Below, piece after piece: positions 9,885 to 21,639 of a DNA stretch of 64,000 nt (position 1 is its first letter; every line of letters begins with the position of its first letter). Made by a program: the position numbers and the translations under genes. The notes beneath the pieces are model-generated. The model was not told the origin of the DNA and made no database searches. It saw only the letters and a list, made by a program, of their open reading frames with translations. The stretch is from Sclerotinia nivalis (lineage: Eukaryota; Ascomycota; Leotiomycetes; Helotiales; Sclerotiniaceae), in contig JAPEIS010000001.1 of assembly GCA_029531795.1 (NCBI GenBank), forward strand, positions 5,828,001-5,892,000. The letters run 5' to 3'.

Positions 9885-12162
9885 TTACTTACTTGTTCGA
9901 TTCAGTACTTTAGTCATTCCTACCTGAAATTGTTCCTTGGAAGCTTCTTTCTTCTTGATTTCCTCCTCCAGTCTTTGGATCTCGGTCATATTGTCGGCAT
10001 GGCTCTTCTTCAAAGCATCTCCCATCATGATCAAATTTTCAATGGCGACAACAATTTTCTTTTCTGTGTCTGCGTTCTCTCTTCTGGATTGGAGTAAACT
10101 TGTTTGCAGATTGGAAATCTCTGAGTTGGCTTGTTCCAGCTTCTTTTGCAAGATTCCCTTTAAAACGATGTCGTCAGTCTCGATACCATCCATCGGAGTC
10201 GATTGAGATGAATGTGAATTATCCACCATTTGCTCATCTGGCGATGCAGAATTTTCAGCAGTGAGCGTAGGTGTAGCAAAAATGTTAAAATTGGTCGAAG
10301 TTGTTTGTGACGGCTGCGGAACATCCATTGTCTCGTCTGATACCATGGAATCATCTTCAATGAGCGAAGGTGTCTTTGATAAGCGAGATCCGGTCGCACC
10401 CGTGTCTGATGGGACGACAGCTGACTCCTCTCGTCTCATGGTTACTGCTGGACGACGAGTTCTATTGTTCGTATTGTCTTCTTTGCCGGTGTATTCTGCG
10501 AAATTCTGACTGTCTGCAAAGCTCCGACGCTGGGGAGTTTCAGGCCCAAACAACCCGAGGGCTTCTTCAGCTGCATCCAAAATAGGAGTCGATTCCCTGT
10601 CCGACGACTGTTCAATCGACCGCGTGGCTCGTTCTGCTGGTTGTTGGGAGATAGGCGAAGGGGGTGCAGGAAGCCCCATTTGCTGTGCAGCCTCGTGCAA
10701 AAGTGGGCTGTTGGGCGGGCTAGGGCTGGCTGGAGGCTCGGGGGGTTCAGGTGGTCGATTGTAAGGAGTGAATCTCTCACCAGCAGATGGTATGATTAAT
10801 TCAATTGGGTGATCATTTGCATTCTTCGCTGTATAGTCTTTCTCCTTGCACCTGCTTTTTCTGTAGGTTACCATATCAGTAAGCATCTGTGGCTTTGGAC
10901 ACTTTTTCGGCTTATATTCATCAGGATCTGAACGTCTTTTCTTGCCTTTATTCTGCTGGATTGGAGAATCCGCGCTCATCACTCCTTGCCCAGGGTTGTT
11001 CCTCCTTGCGGATAGTCTGATCCGATTGGCAGGGCTTTTTAGACTGGTAGGATTGGTCTGCTTTGTCGCCATATTTTTGATGAGTCTTGTGAAATATGGT
11101 CTTTCATCATAAGTGAACTCCTGTCGACCATCCTTCTCCCAATATTCACGTTGCTTATGTCGATCATGAGCATATCCAGCTTGATTCATAGCTTCTTCAA
11201 CTTCCTTCCAAAATGTTTCTACTGACATACCATACTGGTTGCTTTTCTTCTTTTTGATCACCTCACAGAGATGCTCCCTTTGCTCTTTTGGCAAAAGCAC
11301 AGAGGCCCTTGTGGCAGGTACTGCAACTTGTACCATAACTGCGTCTGGAGCTCTTCGGATGCGCTCAAACGCCATCACTTCCTCATCGACTTCTTCTGAC
11401 TCTGGAGGCCAATCACGAGCGATAGCACTTTGGTTCCTACCCCTGTAGGACCAATATATCCAACAGTCACGTGCTGAGTGAATGATACCGAGTCTCATCA
11501 TTACGGCTCCGCTAGCTTTTTCGAGGATAGCAATAGCATCGAGGTCATTATTTTGGAAATTCTCCTCGATGATTTGGGTAATGAGAGCACATTCTGTCTT
11601 CAGGAAGCGTTTCGTTTTTTTTAGACGAGGCTCATATATCAAGATGTCATCAGACTCTTTCTCGGGCGTTGAAGAGGATGCTTCATTTGCAGAAGTCGTT
11701 GAAGAGGATGCTTCATTTGCAGAAGTCGTTGAAGAGGATGCTTCATTTGCAGAAGTCGTTGAAGGTTCTGCTGCTTCCCCTGTAGGAGCGGCGACCAAAA
11801 TACTTGGCTCTGTCTCCCTTACAGCACTTGCAGTACTTGCAGCCCTCCTCAGCTCAGTATTTCTCGAAGTTTCCAGGCGTAGATTTTGCAACCGAGTAGC
11901 TGGAGTAGGAGCGGCAGAATTAATGCGTTGGAGACCTCGGGCTGGAGGAGGGATGCGGGTGACCGGATACCCTCCTCTATACGACCGGCTCGAATCCCTT
12001 CTATCTTCAGGATAGTAGACAGAACTGTTGTTTGTGTGATACCCGACGTGGTAATATCGACATGCTTCTGCAAAACATTAGTTAAGGTCTTCATCATAAA
12101 ATTCGGGAGAGAATCATACCTCCGTTATGGCAGGTGCCCCGTTGCCAATATCTGCATGTCAT
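9885..12162 (-). CDS. CCCH zinc-finger protein with Myb/SANT-like region, lineage-specific
   Basis: Two exons: 12162-12120 (43 nt) and 12067-9885. The 52-nt intron has a GTATGA donor, a TTAACTAAT branch point and a TTTTGCAG acceptor. The product is about 741 residues. Joining the exons makes an N-terminal C-x7-C-x5-C-x3-H finger starting at residue 3, with the intron inside it; neither exon alone shows it. CCCH fingers usually bind RNA. Around residues 270-345 the pattern EHLCEVIKKKK ... FWKEVEEAM ... YWEKDGRQEFTYDER resembles a Myb/SANT-like module frequent in Sclerotiniaceae proteins ending in W-x4-GRQxFxxDER. An exact 30-bp triplication (11671-11760) encodes Ser/Thr/Asn/Glu/Ala repeats. 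The C-terminal 80 residues form a coiled coil. Function is unknown; RNA or chromatin association is inferred. Confidence 0.75.
11671..11760 (-). repeat. coding minisatellite, 3 exact copies of 30 bp
   Basis: Three identical 30-bp units (gaagaggatgcttcatttgc plus agaagtcgtt) lie in frame in the CCCH gene, each giving a ten-residue Ser/Thr-rich unit. Perfect identity indicates recent expansion or gene-conversion homogenisation, and probable length polymorphism between strains. Confidence 0.9.
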
Positions 12163-12589
12163 ATGGATTCGACGATGTTCCATGTTGAAAATTTCGAGGT
12201 ATTGGCTGTTTATTCACACACTGGAGTTTCCCGACCTCGAAACGGGAAGATTTCCCTTGCTACGAATTTTGATAGCGGAAGCGCGGAGCAATTGCTCCGA
12301 AAAGAATTGATCGATTGAGTGGGCTGATGTGGCAAGTGTAGGAGAAGTCGAACTTGATTGTGTTTGGAAGGGGGTTGTTGTTGTTGGTTGTAGGTGGAAA
12401 GGAAGAGGTATTGCAAAAGCAATATTGGGAGTGCTTAGGTATGTCTCCAACCCTCGCATAGCAACGGGGAAACCGTACAAATAATGGATAAATGGATGTA
12501 TCAAGTACAGAAGTAATTGCCCTTAATTATTTTCAGAGACTTGAGTTGTTGTGTGATGTGGGAAGAAAAAATCTTCTGGAGCGATGTGA

Positions 12590-12911
12590 ACAGTTCTTAA
12601 ATACATCTTGAAAACTCTAGCCTAGCAGCCAGAAACTCGTGTCAACTGTATAGATTGCAGTGAGAAACACGCTAGTGCTCCTGCGTATATCTTCAAAACT
12701 CGCCTCATGACGAAATGAATCGTATAAACCGTACATGCCGTAGTGCGCGCTCGCTAGTGCTCGAAGTATATCTTCAAAATTTGCATTGTGATGAAATAAT
12801 CCTATGAACCGTACAAATCACCATAAACAACGCGCTGGCGCTCTTGAGTATACCTGCAACGCTCACATCGCGATGGAAAGAATCATATGAAACCGTGTAG
12901 GCCGTAGTGGT
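12590..12911. repeat. diverged tandem repeat, period about 82 bp
   Basis: Units begin with gctagtgctc at 12671, the same word at 12753, and gctggcgctc at 12834, spaced 82 and 81 bp. Each continues with a gtatatcttcaaaa-like word, then atgaaat, then aaccgta and a tgccgtagtg-type end. A fourth, more diverged unit precedes them near 12590-12670 (catcttgaaaactc). It is a minisatellite in the upstream flank of the CCCH gene. Confidence 0.65.
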
Positions 12912-14182
12912 TGAGAGACTGAGTTGAGGTTTTTTCCGAATGGAAAAATCCGCTCTATTAACCCGTAGGAGACTGAATCTTCAATATAGTGAATTGCGTT
13001 CATTTCTTTTTTTTTTGGGAGGAATGCGAACTTTCTCTTCACCTTGGGATGATGTACAAGCCTTTCATTCACTTCTCTACTACAAGTTGCTGCAGCTATC
13101 TGAGATATATTTGTAAGCAATTCACTTTTTTTTATCCAATTTGATGATGCTTGCTAAGCGCCTACGCTCGTTTGGATTCATCAGGCTGAGAAGTGGTTGA
13201 CTATCATCTCGCTAGCAAGCCTGATAGATCTATAAATTGCTCAATATAAGTAAATCGGCTAATTCCCGTTTCTTGATGCCGAAAGCCACGAATATAGCCA
13301 TTGACTTGAAAGTTTTGATGGTTCAGAAGGGGTTATATAGAAAGGGCAGTATTGCAGCACCAACATCATGAACTCGCACTGCGAACGTGGCTCTTGAATA
13401 CCCTGAAAGCCGGTTAGCAGAATTCCAGGTTCCAAGTGTCCGTATCCCCACAACAGAGGCTGATCATCTCTCAGGTTGACCTAGAATTCACGCTTTTTGC
13501 CCGATTATGTTCATATCACTGGACAGAAATACCCTTCTCAGTTGCGAATAAAATGAAGAAGTTCATAGACGCTTGAAATGTGTGCTCATCCGATGCAATC
13601 AGCAGAAGGCTGCCATTTCCCTCCCATACTCTTTTTTCGGCTCGTGGTCAGGGCCGGGATACAACCGTCTAATATAAATGCACTGTCAGATGTTGGCATG
13701 TTGCAGTGGTTGGTTGGGCTGTTGAAGGTCAAATCTATAATATTGATGACAGGTGTGAAGTATGGAAATGAATGAGTATTAGTGTTCTTTGACGTTTGAG
13801 GGTATCTAACAAGTCACGTGGTTTATATGATGTAGAGTGAGTCTTTAGGTTTGTCAATCAAATCATGTTTTTCGTCTTGTTGTTTTGACCGCTATGTTAA
13901 TTTTACAACCTGCCACGCAATGGACCGAATAAATCATATACCGAAGTCGATCATGTTTTCACTCAAAAATACTCCTTAAAATCCTAATTCAGATTTAGAA
14001 CATTGGCCCTTCAAACTAAGATATTTAGGATTTCGTTTTGGTGCGGGATCGATTTGTGTCTCTATTGCCAGTAGTCTATCGCGTGGCTACTCATCATTCA
14101 CCAAGTCTCTTCAGCCTTCTCCGATTTATCTCACCAGTAAGCTATGGAGCGACGAGATACCAAAAAATTTCCTATAAACAAT

Positions 14183-14321
14183 AAAAAAAAACACAAAAGA
14201 AATCCCACCCCCGGGCAGGCGGAACCCAGAAACCTTGCAAATCGTTGTCTGTGGCAATGAAACATCCAAGTCGAAGTTCCAGAGGAAAGCTGGCCAGGCT
14301 AGCCACTAGACCATCGGGTCC
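14183..14321 (-). mobile_element. tRNA-derived SINE-like element (or tRNA pseudogene)
   Basis: On the minus strand, gacccgatggtctagtggct contains an exact Pol III A box (tggtctagtgg, 14313-14303) in the context of fungal tRNA-Glu-type 5' ends. About 80 bp on, tgggttccgcctgcc (B-box region, 14226-14216) looks like GGTTCGANTCC with a few bases lost. It is followed by cccgggggtggga and a run of nine T (14191-14183), a Pol III terminator. Order and spacing fit a tRNA-headed SINE; no full cloverleaf can be folded, so it is not a functional tRNA. Confidence 0.5.
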
Positions 14322-14799
14322 TGGATGTTTATTGAGGGGAGTGGAGTTATGTGGACATATGTCGTTTGGTGATAGAGGATTCACTGCTGGATGTTTGGGA
14401 GTAAGAGGTTAGGTCATCTTTGGCGAAAATCATACATCTCCCTGCTCAGCCATCGATGAAAGCACGTAATCCAGGAAATCATAGAAATAAAGATGAGAAA
14501 CCTGGAGCCCGCAAAAAGTGCGTCCCATATGTAGGGACAGGACTACAAGAAGAATGTGACGAATGTCTAGTTTGCAATCCCGAAGGTATATCAGCGACTT
14601 ATACATGAGTAGTACTTTTGCTATGAAATGAGATGATGAGACGTTGTATTTGTCAGGATACATAGAAACAAAGGAGCAACAATATGGTAGCAAGAAGACT
14701 AATGGGATAGTGATCGGAAGCAGGTTACTGAGATCACCAAAGTAACTTAAAGCTCAATTCACTTGCACTTGATTAGGTCTGGTTTCCACTAATAACTTG

Positions 14800-14970
14800 T
14801 TGAAAGTTGCTAACTAGTAGGTTTTTTGATAAATAACTCGGGTCATAAAACTAGAAATCATAAAAGCAAAGGTAAAAACACTTGCTAACAACGATTTTCC
14901 ACAGTCATTAAACGAGCTCAGATCATAAAACTAGAAGTCATAAAAGTGAAAAACAATTAACTTGCTGGCT
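14800..14970. repeat. 80-bp imperfect direct repeat
   Basis: The word cataaaactagaaatcataa near 14844 recurs as cataaaactagaagtcataa near 14924, and cttgct at 14881 recurs at 14961, giving an 80-bp period over about two copies. It lies just past the 3' end of the GTPase fusion gene. Confidence 0.65.
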
Positions 14971-15121
14971 GCAGTTCAAATGAGTGTGTGATGGTTTTTC
15001 CCGCCCATCATAAGTTCCCCGTTGTTTCAATTTGAGCCCATATTTTCCTCTCACAACTCTACCAATTTTCCTCGGACTGTGGATGACCTTCTCTGGTTCA
15101 ATTGACCCTTTTTGGAAGACT

Positions 15122-18100
15122 TTAGGAAGGAGGTAGTAAAGTGGTCAAAGTATTTTTAGGTGTCACAGTCGTAACTGCATACTTCCCAGTGATCCCTTCC
15201 CATTTGCCTTTGACAAAAACTTCATAGTTTGATGCTTGGGTAAGGCTATCAAGGACGGATCTTAGGTCCGGATTGCGCTGCATACAGAGTGACCACTGTT
15301 GATTATATAAACTAGTAATAAGATAGTGAAGAACACGGAGTTACTTACCTCCCAAGGATCCGCGTTACTTAGAGCATCATCCCGAATCTCATCGGTTCTT
15401 CTGAACTCAAAGGTACTTTGCGCCTTTGAGCAATCTTCAAGATCAAAAGGTCAGCATTTAGTTATAACAGATTTTTTTTGCAAATGATGATTTGTCTAAG
15501 TTGAGAAGTATGTAGATACTTAAACATAAGGATAGACAATACTTAAACATAAGGATAGACATGAATCCCGAGATTAGAGAGGATGTGATGAAAGAACTTG
15601 GTATACTCACAAACTCTGTCTGATTTTTTGAAGGCAGGCTTCCGAGCAGCTGTATTGGGATTTGAGGCGTAACTTCCTCCGTTACCTTGGTTGTAGATGA
15701 GAGTAAGCATACATAAATGGAGCGACTTATGGAATTCACCCACCCCATATTGTGTATCCATTTTGAAATCTCAATCTAGGAACAACCTTCACGCGAGCTG
15801 TATATGGCAACGAAGTTCTTTGATCGAAAACCATCTGATTAACACAATTCACACGGTTGGCTGGGAGTGAAATCTGTGTAGATGTCGAGGTGGTGTAACT
15901 AGATGCTTCTGAGTGAGACGAAATGTTTGAAAAATTCCCATTGGATGTTGCCTTCATGTTAGCTTCCCAGGTATCTTTTACTCCATATTTGTAGCCGACT
16001 ATTGCATAATGTTAGTAACTACTTACTATGAGACTTATAGGTGCTGTCATCTTGTTCAATTCTCATCCTCGACTAACGCAGCAAGAAAATTTAGAATATC
16101 GTGGAACAATCGCTGTTCTCACTACCGATATTTGGTGAAAATATCGCTACAAGTTCACTTGTAGGACCCATAGTCTTGAGAACAGTGCTTGTCATACCAC
16201 TTTCCAAATATCCAGCTGCATGAGCGGGATCTTGTGCTTCAGGAACTTAACATACCTTCAACTCCAGCATTCACACCCCAACTTTGACTATCTGTGATAG
16301 TACTTGTCACACTGCTAATTGAGCCTATTGTCACAGTTATACTAGGAAATGTTAGCTCGTTTTATCAAAGAAGCTTCGAGGTAAGACTTACGGAGTGGCT
16401 TGCGCGGGATATTCGGTCGTGTCAAGCTATATCATTCAAGTGAGCAGGCAGTCCAGGTGGTAAAGCAGACAGTTGTTTCTACCTTCAAAGGTTTAAGATC
16501 AGTTATAATTGGTTTACCCCATATAATATCCGAGACCTAAAAGCATCAGTACAAATTCAGCTCGCACTAATATGGGGATTGGATGATTTACCTCGACAAC
16601 CCAATCGAAGAACTCAAGATTTGTACTATGGTTTGCCTTTATCCAAATCAGTAAAGTTTGGATAATTTGGAAAACAGAACTTACATCATAAGCACCGCCA
16701 GGCGGATTGTTTAAGCGCATGGTTCGAGAGTTTTGCTGGTTTGGTTTCGTAGGGTCTGTGACAGACATACCCATATCTTGAGGTTTTATACCATCTAACC
16801 TTCCACCATACAGGTACGACATGCCTAAATCTCCACCCATTGCACAGCAATCAAAGTTGATATTATTGATAACCTAGGAGAATATTGTAAGCATTCATCT
16901 TAATCATAGTCAGGTTGCTAAAGGTAGAAGGGCGAGGAAAGTTTGATACATGTTCTTGAATAGCTTTTGTGGCAGCTAGATTACCCTCCAGACCTTCCAC
17001 TCTGTATGAATTGTTGCGCTGTACTACTTCAACGAGAGCAGGATAGGTTTTTGCCTTCCACTCGTCCCATTTCTATTGTATTATTAGCTTTCTATGTATC
17101 CACTAAGAAAAGGAGTAAATATAATACGGCTTGAGCCAATGCTTGTTCGCCTTTCTTCTTAGCTATAAAGAACATCAATTGCCTTGTTATGCTGGTATCT
17201 AAAGCCGCCGTGCTGGTGAAATTGTTTGCAAGAGTCTGGCATAGTTAGTCTTTTGGAAGGAATGGTATAATTCTGATCAACTCACTTGATCAACTATAGG
17301 TATAACCATTTCGGTAAGAAGTGCCTTGTTGTACACAGACACGACCTCATCATACTTGTCAACTTTCGCCTTTCTATCAAGCTCGAGTCCCATGTCAAGT
17401 TGTAACTGGTAAGTCTGTATCGTTGTGCTTGAAATTGTTCCATTTTGCAGGGCATTGAGTTTGCCTTTGGCCATGGTGAATTTGTTTCTAGCATCTGTAA
17501 CAGCCGCATTGGATGTCACAGTCTGTTACATTTTATCAGTCAAGCTTAAGAGATTTGGGGGTGGTAATCATACAATCTGGTCTCTTGTGGTGGTTGGTGA
17601 ATCCAAGTTGAGATCAATGAGATCTAGTTGATTCCGACAAGCTTGAAGAATAAGAGGCACTTGGGCAGCCAGCTCGCTGCTAATATAGCTCTTGTAAGTA
17701 TCACATGCTATAATGATCAGCAGTTAGTAGTTACTCTCATTGATCTTTGCAGGCCAGTTTAACGTACCTAGGTTGTAAGTTGTGACAAAATTCGACTTTT
17801 TCTCAGAAACGAAAACATCGAAATCCGATCCAATCTTGGTAGTCATTGTTGTTGAAAGACTATTTTGTGAGCAAAATAGAAGCAATGCATCCTAGAAAAC
17901 ATTTTTAGTACAATTAAGTGAGGATCAGAGAAATATGTACTAACTTTGATCGGGGTAGGGTTAGTGATTGTGGTAAATGATTGAGGCTCGTTCTGTGGCA
18001 CGATAGAATTCTGAAGTTGCATGACATATGTTTGCTTGAGACTCTCGAAAATGACATTGAGACTGGCCTTGACATCTTCTTCGTTTTTTAACCAAAGTGC

Positions 18101-20244
18101 CTTTTGGGTATTCATTGCGTTATCTGCCGAAGTTGTGAAAAAGTCTTTTTTGTCTTGCTTATCAGACCATAGATATTCATTATCGAGTTTTTGACCGAAG
18201 CTTGATTTTTCTGTGCTACAAGCAGAGGTAGCACTAGCAGTGTATTGACTTTCATTACCAACTTGTATATTTCTTCCAAGTATTACCAAGGTATCTGTCA
18301 GAGTTTTTATGCTGGCCTGAATCAAATCTGTAGCCCAGACACCCCAAGAACTAGCAGCCTTCGATTGAATGCCAGATTTGTGCAGATCGAGAGCTGACTG
18401 TATAGTAGCTTCGTAGTCATTGGGCAAAGCCTGAGGATCGTACGTGTCACCTCTGTTCTTCAAGGTGCTTGAAAGACTGTTGAACAAAATGACAAAAGCG
18501 TTATCAATGTCTGTTGGTGATTGTAGGATGTTGTTTGTTGGGAAGACCTTTGATAACTCGGTTCCAATTGAGCCAATTAAATTGGTCAAGGAAGTGGACA
18601 TCAAAGTCTTGATCCTACTCAGATTTATTGCAATGAGATTGACTTTGACGGCAGTAGCGGAGTTCGAGGCATCATCCTGAGCCCTCTTCACAGTGTCGAG
18701 TGGCATGTATGAGATGGAATTAGCAAGTTGACTGAGAAGTAGCGTCACATTGCTATCAAATCTAGTGGAAAGTAATTGAGTTGATAAGACAGGATCGCTG
18801 AGTATGCTGTCTGAGACAATACTCAAGGCATTTGTGAAAGTAATCTGTACTTTGTTCAAAGCATTGTTCTGAGACAATTCAAAGATTGATGGCAAGTTCA
18901 ATGGCTGTGAACGATTGATAGCATCTGCAAATGAGGGCATAAAGTCAGCAATTGTGCCCCCTGTTAGTGGTACTCCAGTAGTAAACTCTCGAGGGGAGAC
19001 TAAGGCTTTAGAGAGCCCATCCCGAAGTAGTTTGAAGTATTCCAGATACTTTGGGGTGAAGTCTGTGAGTAAGATAAAATCTTTGATGCCATCAGCAAGA
19101 TTATCACGAGCCTCGCTTTTGAGGCTATCAGGCAGGATGAAGACTTGGATAGATTCGAAGACGGATGTTAGAAGTTTTCGGATGTTGTTCCTGTTGGTCG
19201 AGTTTGAATCGGTTTCTGGCTCCTGGTTCATGAGAGCATTTTTGAGCGTGGTAACCGTATCAACCTTATTCGTTCGAAACTGATTAAATATGATGAAAAG
19301 ATGCCCAAACAGTGGGCTTGTCGAAGCTGTCCTAGGTTTTCTAGGTGTTCCATGATTTGCCGAGTCATCGGATCTAGCGTTTCCACCTGCACGAAGCCTT
19401 TGTGCTGCTTGGGTCATCATACCAAGCTGTGAAAGGATCTCTTCGGTGAGCAGACCTCCGGTTCGGTTGTAGATGATGACTCGAGACGTGACCAATGCGG
19501 GGCTAAAAAGATCCATGCTAGGAGAAGTCAGGCAAGAAAAAGAGAACTTCATGTGAGAATCTTCATATATCAGTCCCCGAAAGCTTCATACGTGGTACAT
19601 GTAATCGTACACTTTCATGGTAGAATGTAGCCAGATCCTTGATACGGTCCTCTGAACGACTTCAATTTAAGGAATATGATCTACTCATAATTGTCTCCTA
19701 CGGCGCCTTGCCCTTCCGTATCGACGAAAGTCACCTTGACATTCTCGGTAGTTGAATCAACAGTTGTTTCCCCTTCTAGTGAGGAAAACTGAGGAAGTGT
19801 CTTGGATAACATTTAGCCGCGTGACTTTGAGTTTCGTGATCAATCTTACCAATACTCTGGTTGGAATTTGAATTCCTTTAGTAAAAGTCTCCATGCCTGG
19901 ATACGTTGCAAATAGCTCTGTAGCACTGCAGCCAGCAAGAATGTTCATCAGAGTAGACTTTCCGGAACGCGCAGGGCCCATCACGCTAATCAGGTTCAAA
20001 GGGTCTTTGATCAGTCGTATAAAGTTGTTGGTAGGATCTTCGATGACCTTCAAGGCGTATGCTTGATGAGCCGACCTGCCATCGATTGGATTAGAAGAAG
20101 AGTCTGAGAGACTCATATCGAGCCATCGCATGGAATGAGAGGCTTCATCGCCCAGTGCTGCGATGCCTTCGGCTGTGAGTCCAGCTACTGGGAAAGTTGA
20201 TTAGCATTGTATAATTGCGGGTCGAGAGACGAAGGCATACCCAT
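15122..20244 (-). CDS. GBP-type GTPase fused to a putative aerolysin/ETX-MTX2-like C-terminal domain
   Basis: Twenty exons: 20244-20241, 20187-19850, 19788-19685, 19517-17945, 17891-17768, 17707-17574, 17522-17286, 17235-17128, 17072-16950, 16873-16685, 16636-16592, 16536-16483, 16426-16392, 16341-16256, 16215-16126, 16050-16027, 15998-15744, 15685-15611, 15434-15349, 15295-15122. All phases agree and the total is 3858 nt (1285 residues). Exon 2 has the GBP P-loop GPARSGKST (residue ~71) and GMETFTKGI; exon 3 has the G3 motif DTEGQG (~137); exon 4 opens with DLFSPALVTSRVIIYNRTGG, diagnostic of GBP/atlastin-class dynamin-like GTPases. Residues ~200-915 are mostly helical. From ~978 the protein turns beta-rich; exon 17 carries a Ser/Thr/Asn-alternating stretch, then ISLPANRV and LPYTARVKV, the pattern around the membrane-inserting hairpin of aerolysin/ETX-MTX2 beta-pore formers. 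The GTPase call is firm; the pore-former call is by pattern only. No signal peptide is evident, so it is probably cytosolic. A self-recognition or defence role is inference. The donor of exon 15 could lie a few bases further on. Confidence 0.75.
15518..15561 (-). repeat. 23-bp tandem duplication inside an intron
   Basis: acttaaacataaggatagac occurs twice in direct tandem within intron 18 of the GTPase fusion gene, which lengthens that intron well beyond its neighbours. Confidence 0.85.
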
Positions 20245-21639
20245 TGTAAGGGGGTGTTGGCTTGAAAGAAATGACCAATTTCAAGGAACTTGATCGAATG
20301 AATAATGGTTGATTATGAGAAATTGAGTTCATGAAATGAGAATTTTGACTCTTTAGTACAAACATTGAGAGAATCAACGTCAATCTTATAACTTCTAAAT
20401 CCCTCACCAAAAAGAGACGATAGCGCGAAATTTTCACGAAGCAGGGATGGTACAAATTAACAGCAGCAACATTCAATACATTCATGCCACGATTACGTCG
20501 TTCAGCCGGCAGTGTTCCTCGCGAAACTCAAGCGTTCCCCGCACAATATGGTTGTACAGACCTAGTAATTCTTCACAACAATCGCTCAATTGCTTCTTCA
20601 AATGCTTTTAATTTCTCAACCAAAACTCTCCCTCTTCTTTGCACCCCTGACCCAAGATACCAACCTCCATCAAAATAACAATGTAGAAAATGAACCTATA
20701 AACTGTGAACAATATTTACATCCTTGAGGTCTGGGAAAGGGGTTTAAGGAACTGTGTCGATGTTCAGCCAATACTCCATAGTGAAATAATTGTGTTGAAT
20801 AGTATTGATATATTTAATACTAGGATGAGTATTTCATTTATATTAACAGAGACAGCGAAAGATAGCTATCGATAATTATACATGCAGTGGTTGGTAGAGC
20901 TCCATGACGGCGAAAAGTCTTGGCTTCGATATTCATGTTTGTCACGGATCTCATGTAAATCCATCACCACGAATCTAAAGTTAGAATTCCAGCAATCACT
21001 ACATTCACAATTGCATATATACATAAATATTCCTCACTATCAACAGGCTGCGACATCACGTTGCCAACTCATTGAATATTGTTAAAAAGTAGATCCACGC
21101 ATGTCATCCAACCCCATCCGAGAAGAAAAAGACAACGAGGTGTTAAGCATCAGTATTTGTATGCGGAAGTCTCGCGAATCCATCACAGACCTAGGGTTTA
21201 AAAAGAAACAAATCCATCGAGAAATCCATCGTACAAAACAGGGGACCAAATACATTTTTACCATCCATGTATAACCGTTACTACCAATTTCTCCTTAAAC
21301 ATCTTCTATCCCTGTAGGAATTGAGTACTCTGTTTGTGTATAACTCTTGCTGTGTATATGGTCATCCTGTGACTATCGCCGTTGAAATCAAATTGTGGTG
21401 TGTAGTTTTTGGTGTTGTTGAAGGGAATGTAAATACATCGATTCGCTAAGAAAGGTCATGCTAAAGGAGAGATTTGATTTGGTGAATGCGAAAGAAAAAT
21501 GCCACAGTATAAATCCACCACAATGCTGGAACGCCGAATAAGAATATGTGGGTTGGAGTAGATCGGTGAAGTGGCACACCTCGCTGCGACGAAGTTGCAA
21601 GCGCAACCATTGACAGCTGAGAATTTTTCGGCAAGAAAA
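20245..21639. other. intergenic, promoter of GTPase fusion gene and 3' flank of Myb-like gene
   Basis: About 1.4 kb without a supportable gene. The right part is the 3' flank of the Myb/SANT-like gene, the left part the upstream region of the GTPase fusion. A short plus-strand frame at 20484 has no recognisable content. Confidence 0.45.

Larger units (their letters stand above)
12163..15121. other. repeat-rich intergenic region
   Basis: About 3 kb between the CCCH gene and the 3' end of the GTPase fusion gene. No frame is supportable as a gene. It contains the 82-bp tandem array (12590-12911), the SINE-like element (14183-14321) and an 80-bp imperfect direct repeat (about 14800-14970), all listed separately. 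Confidence 0.5.
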
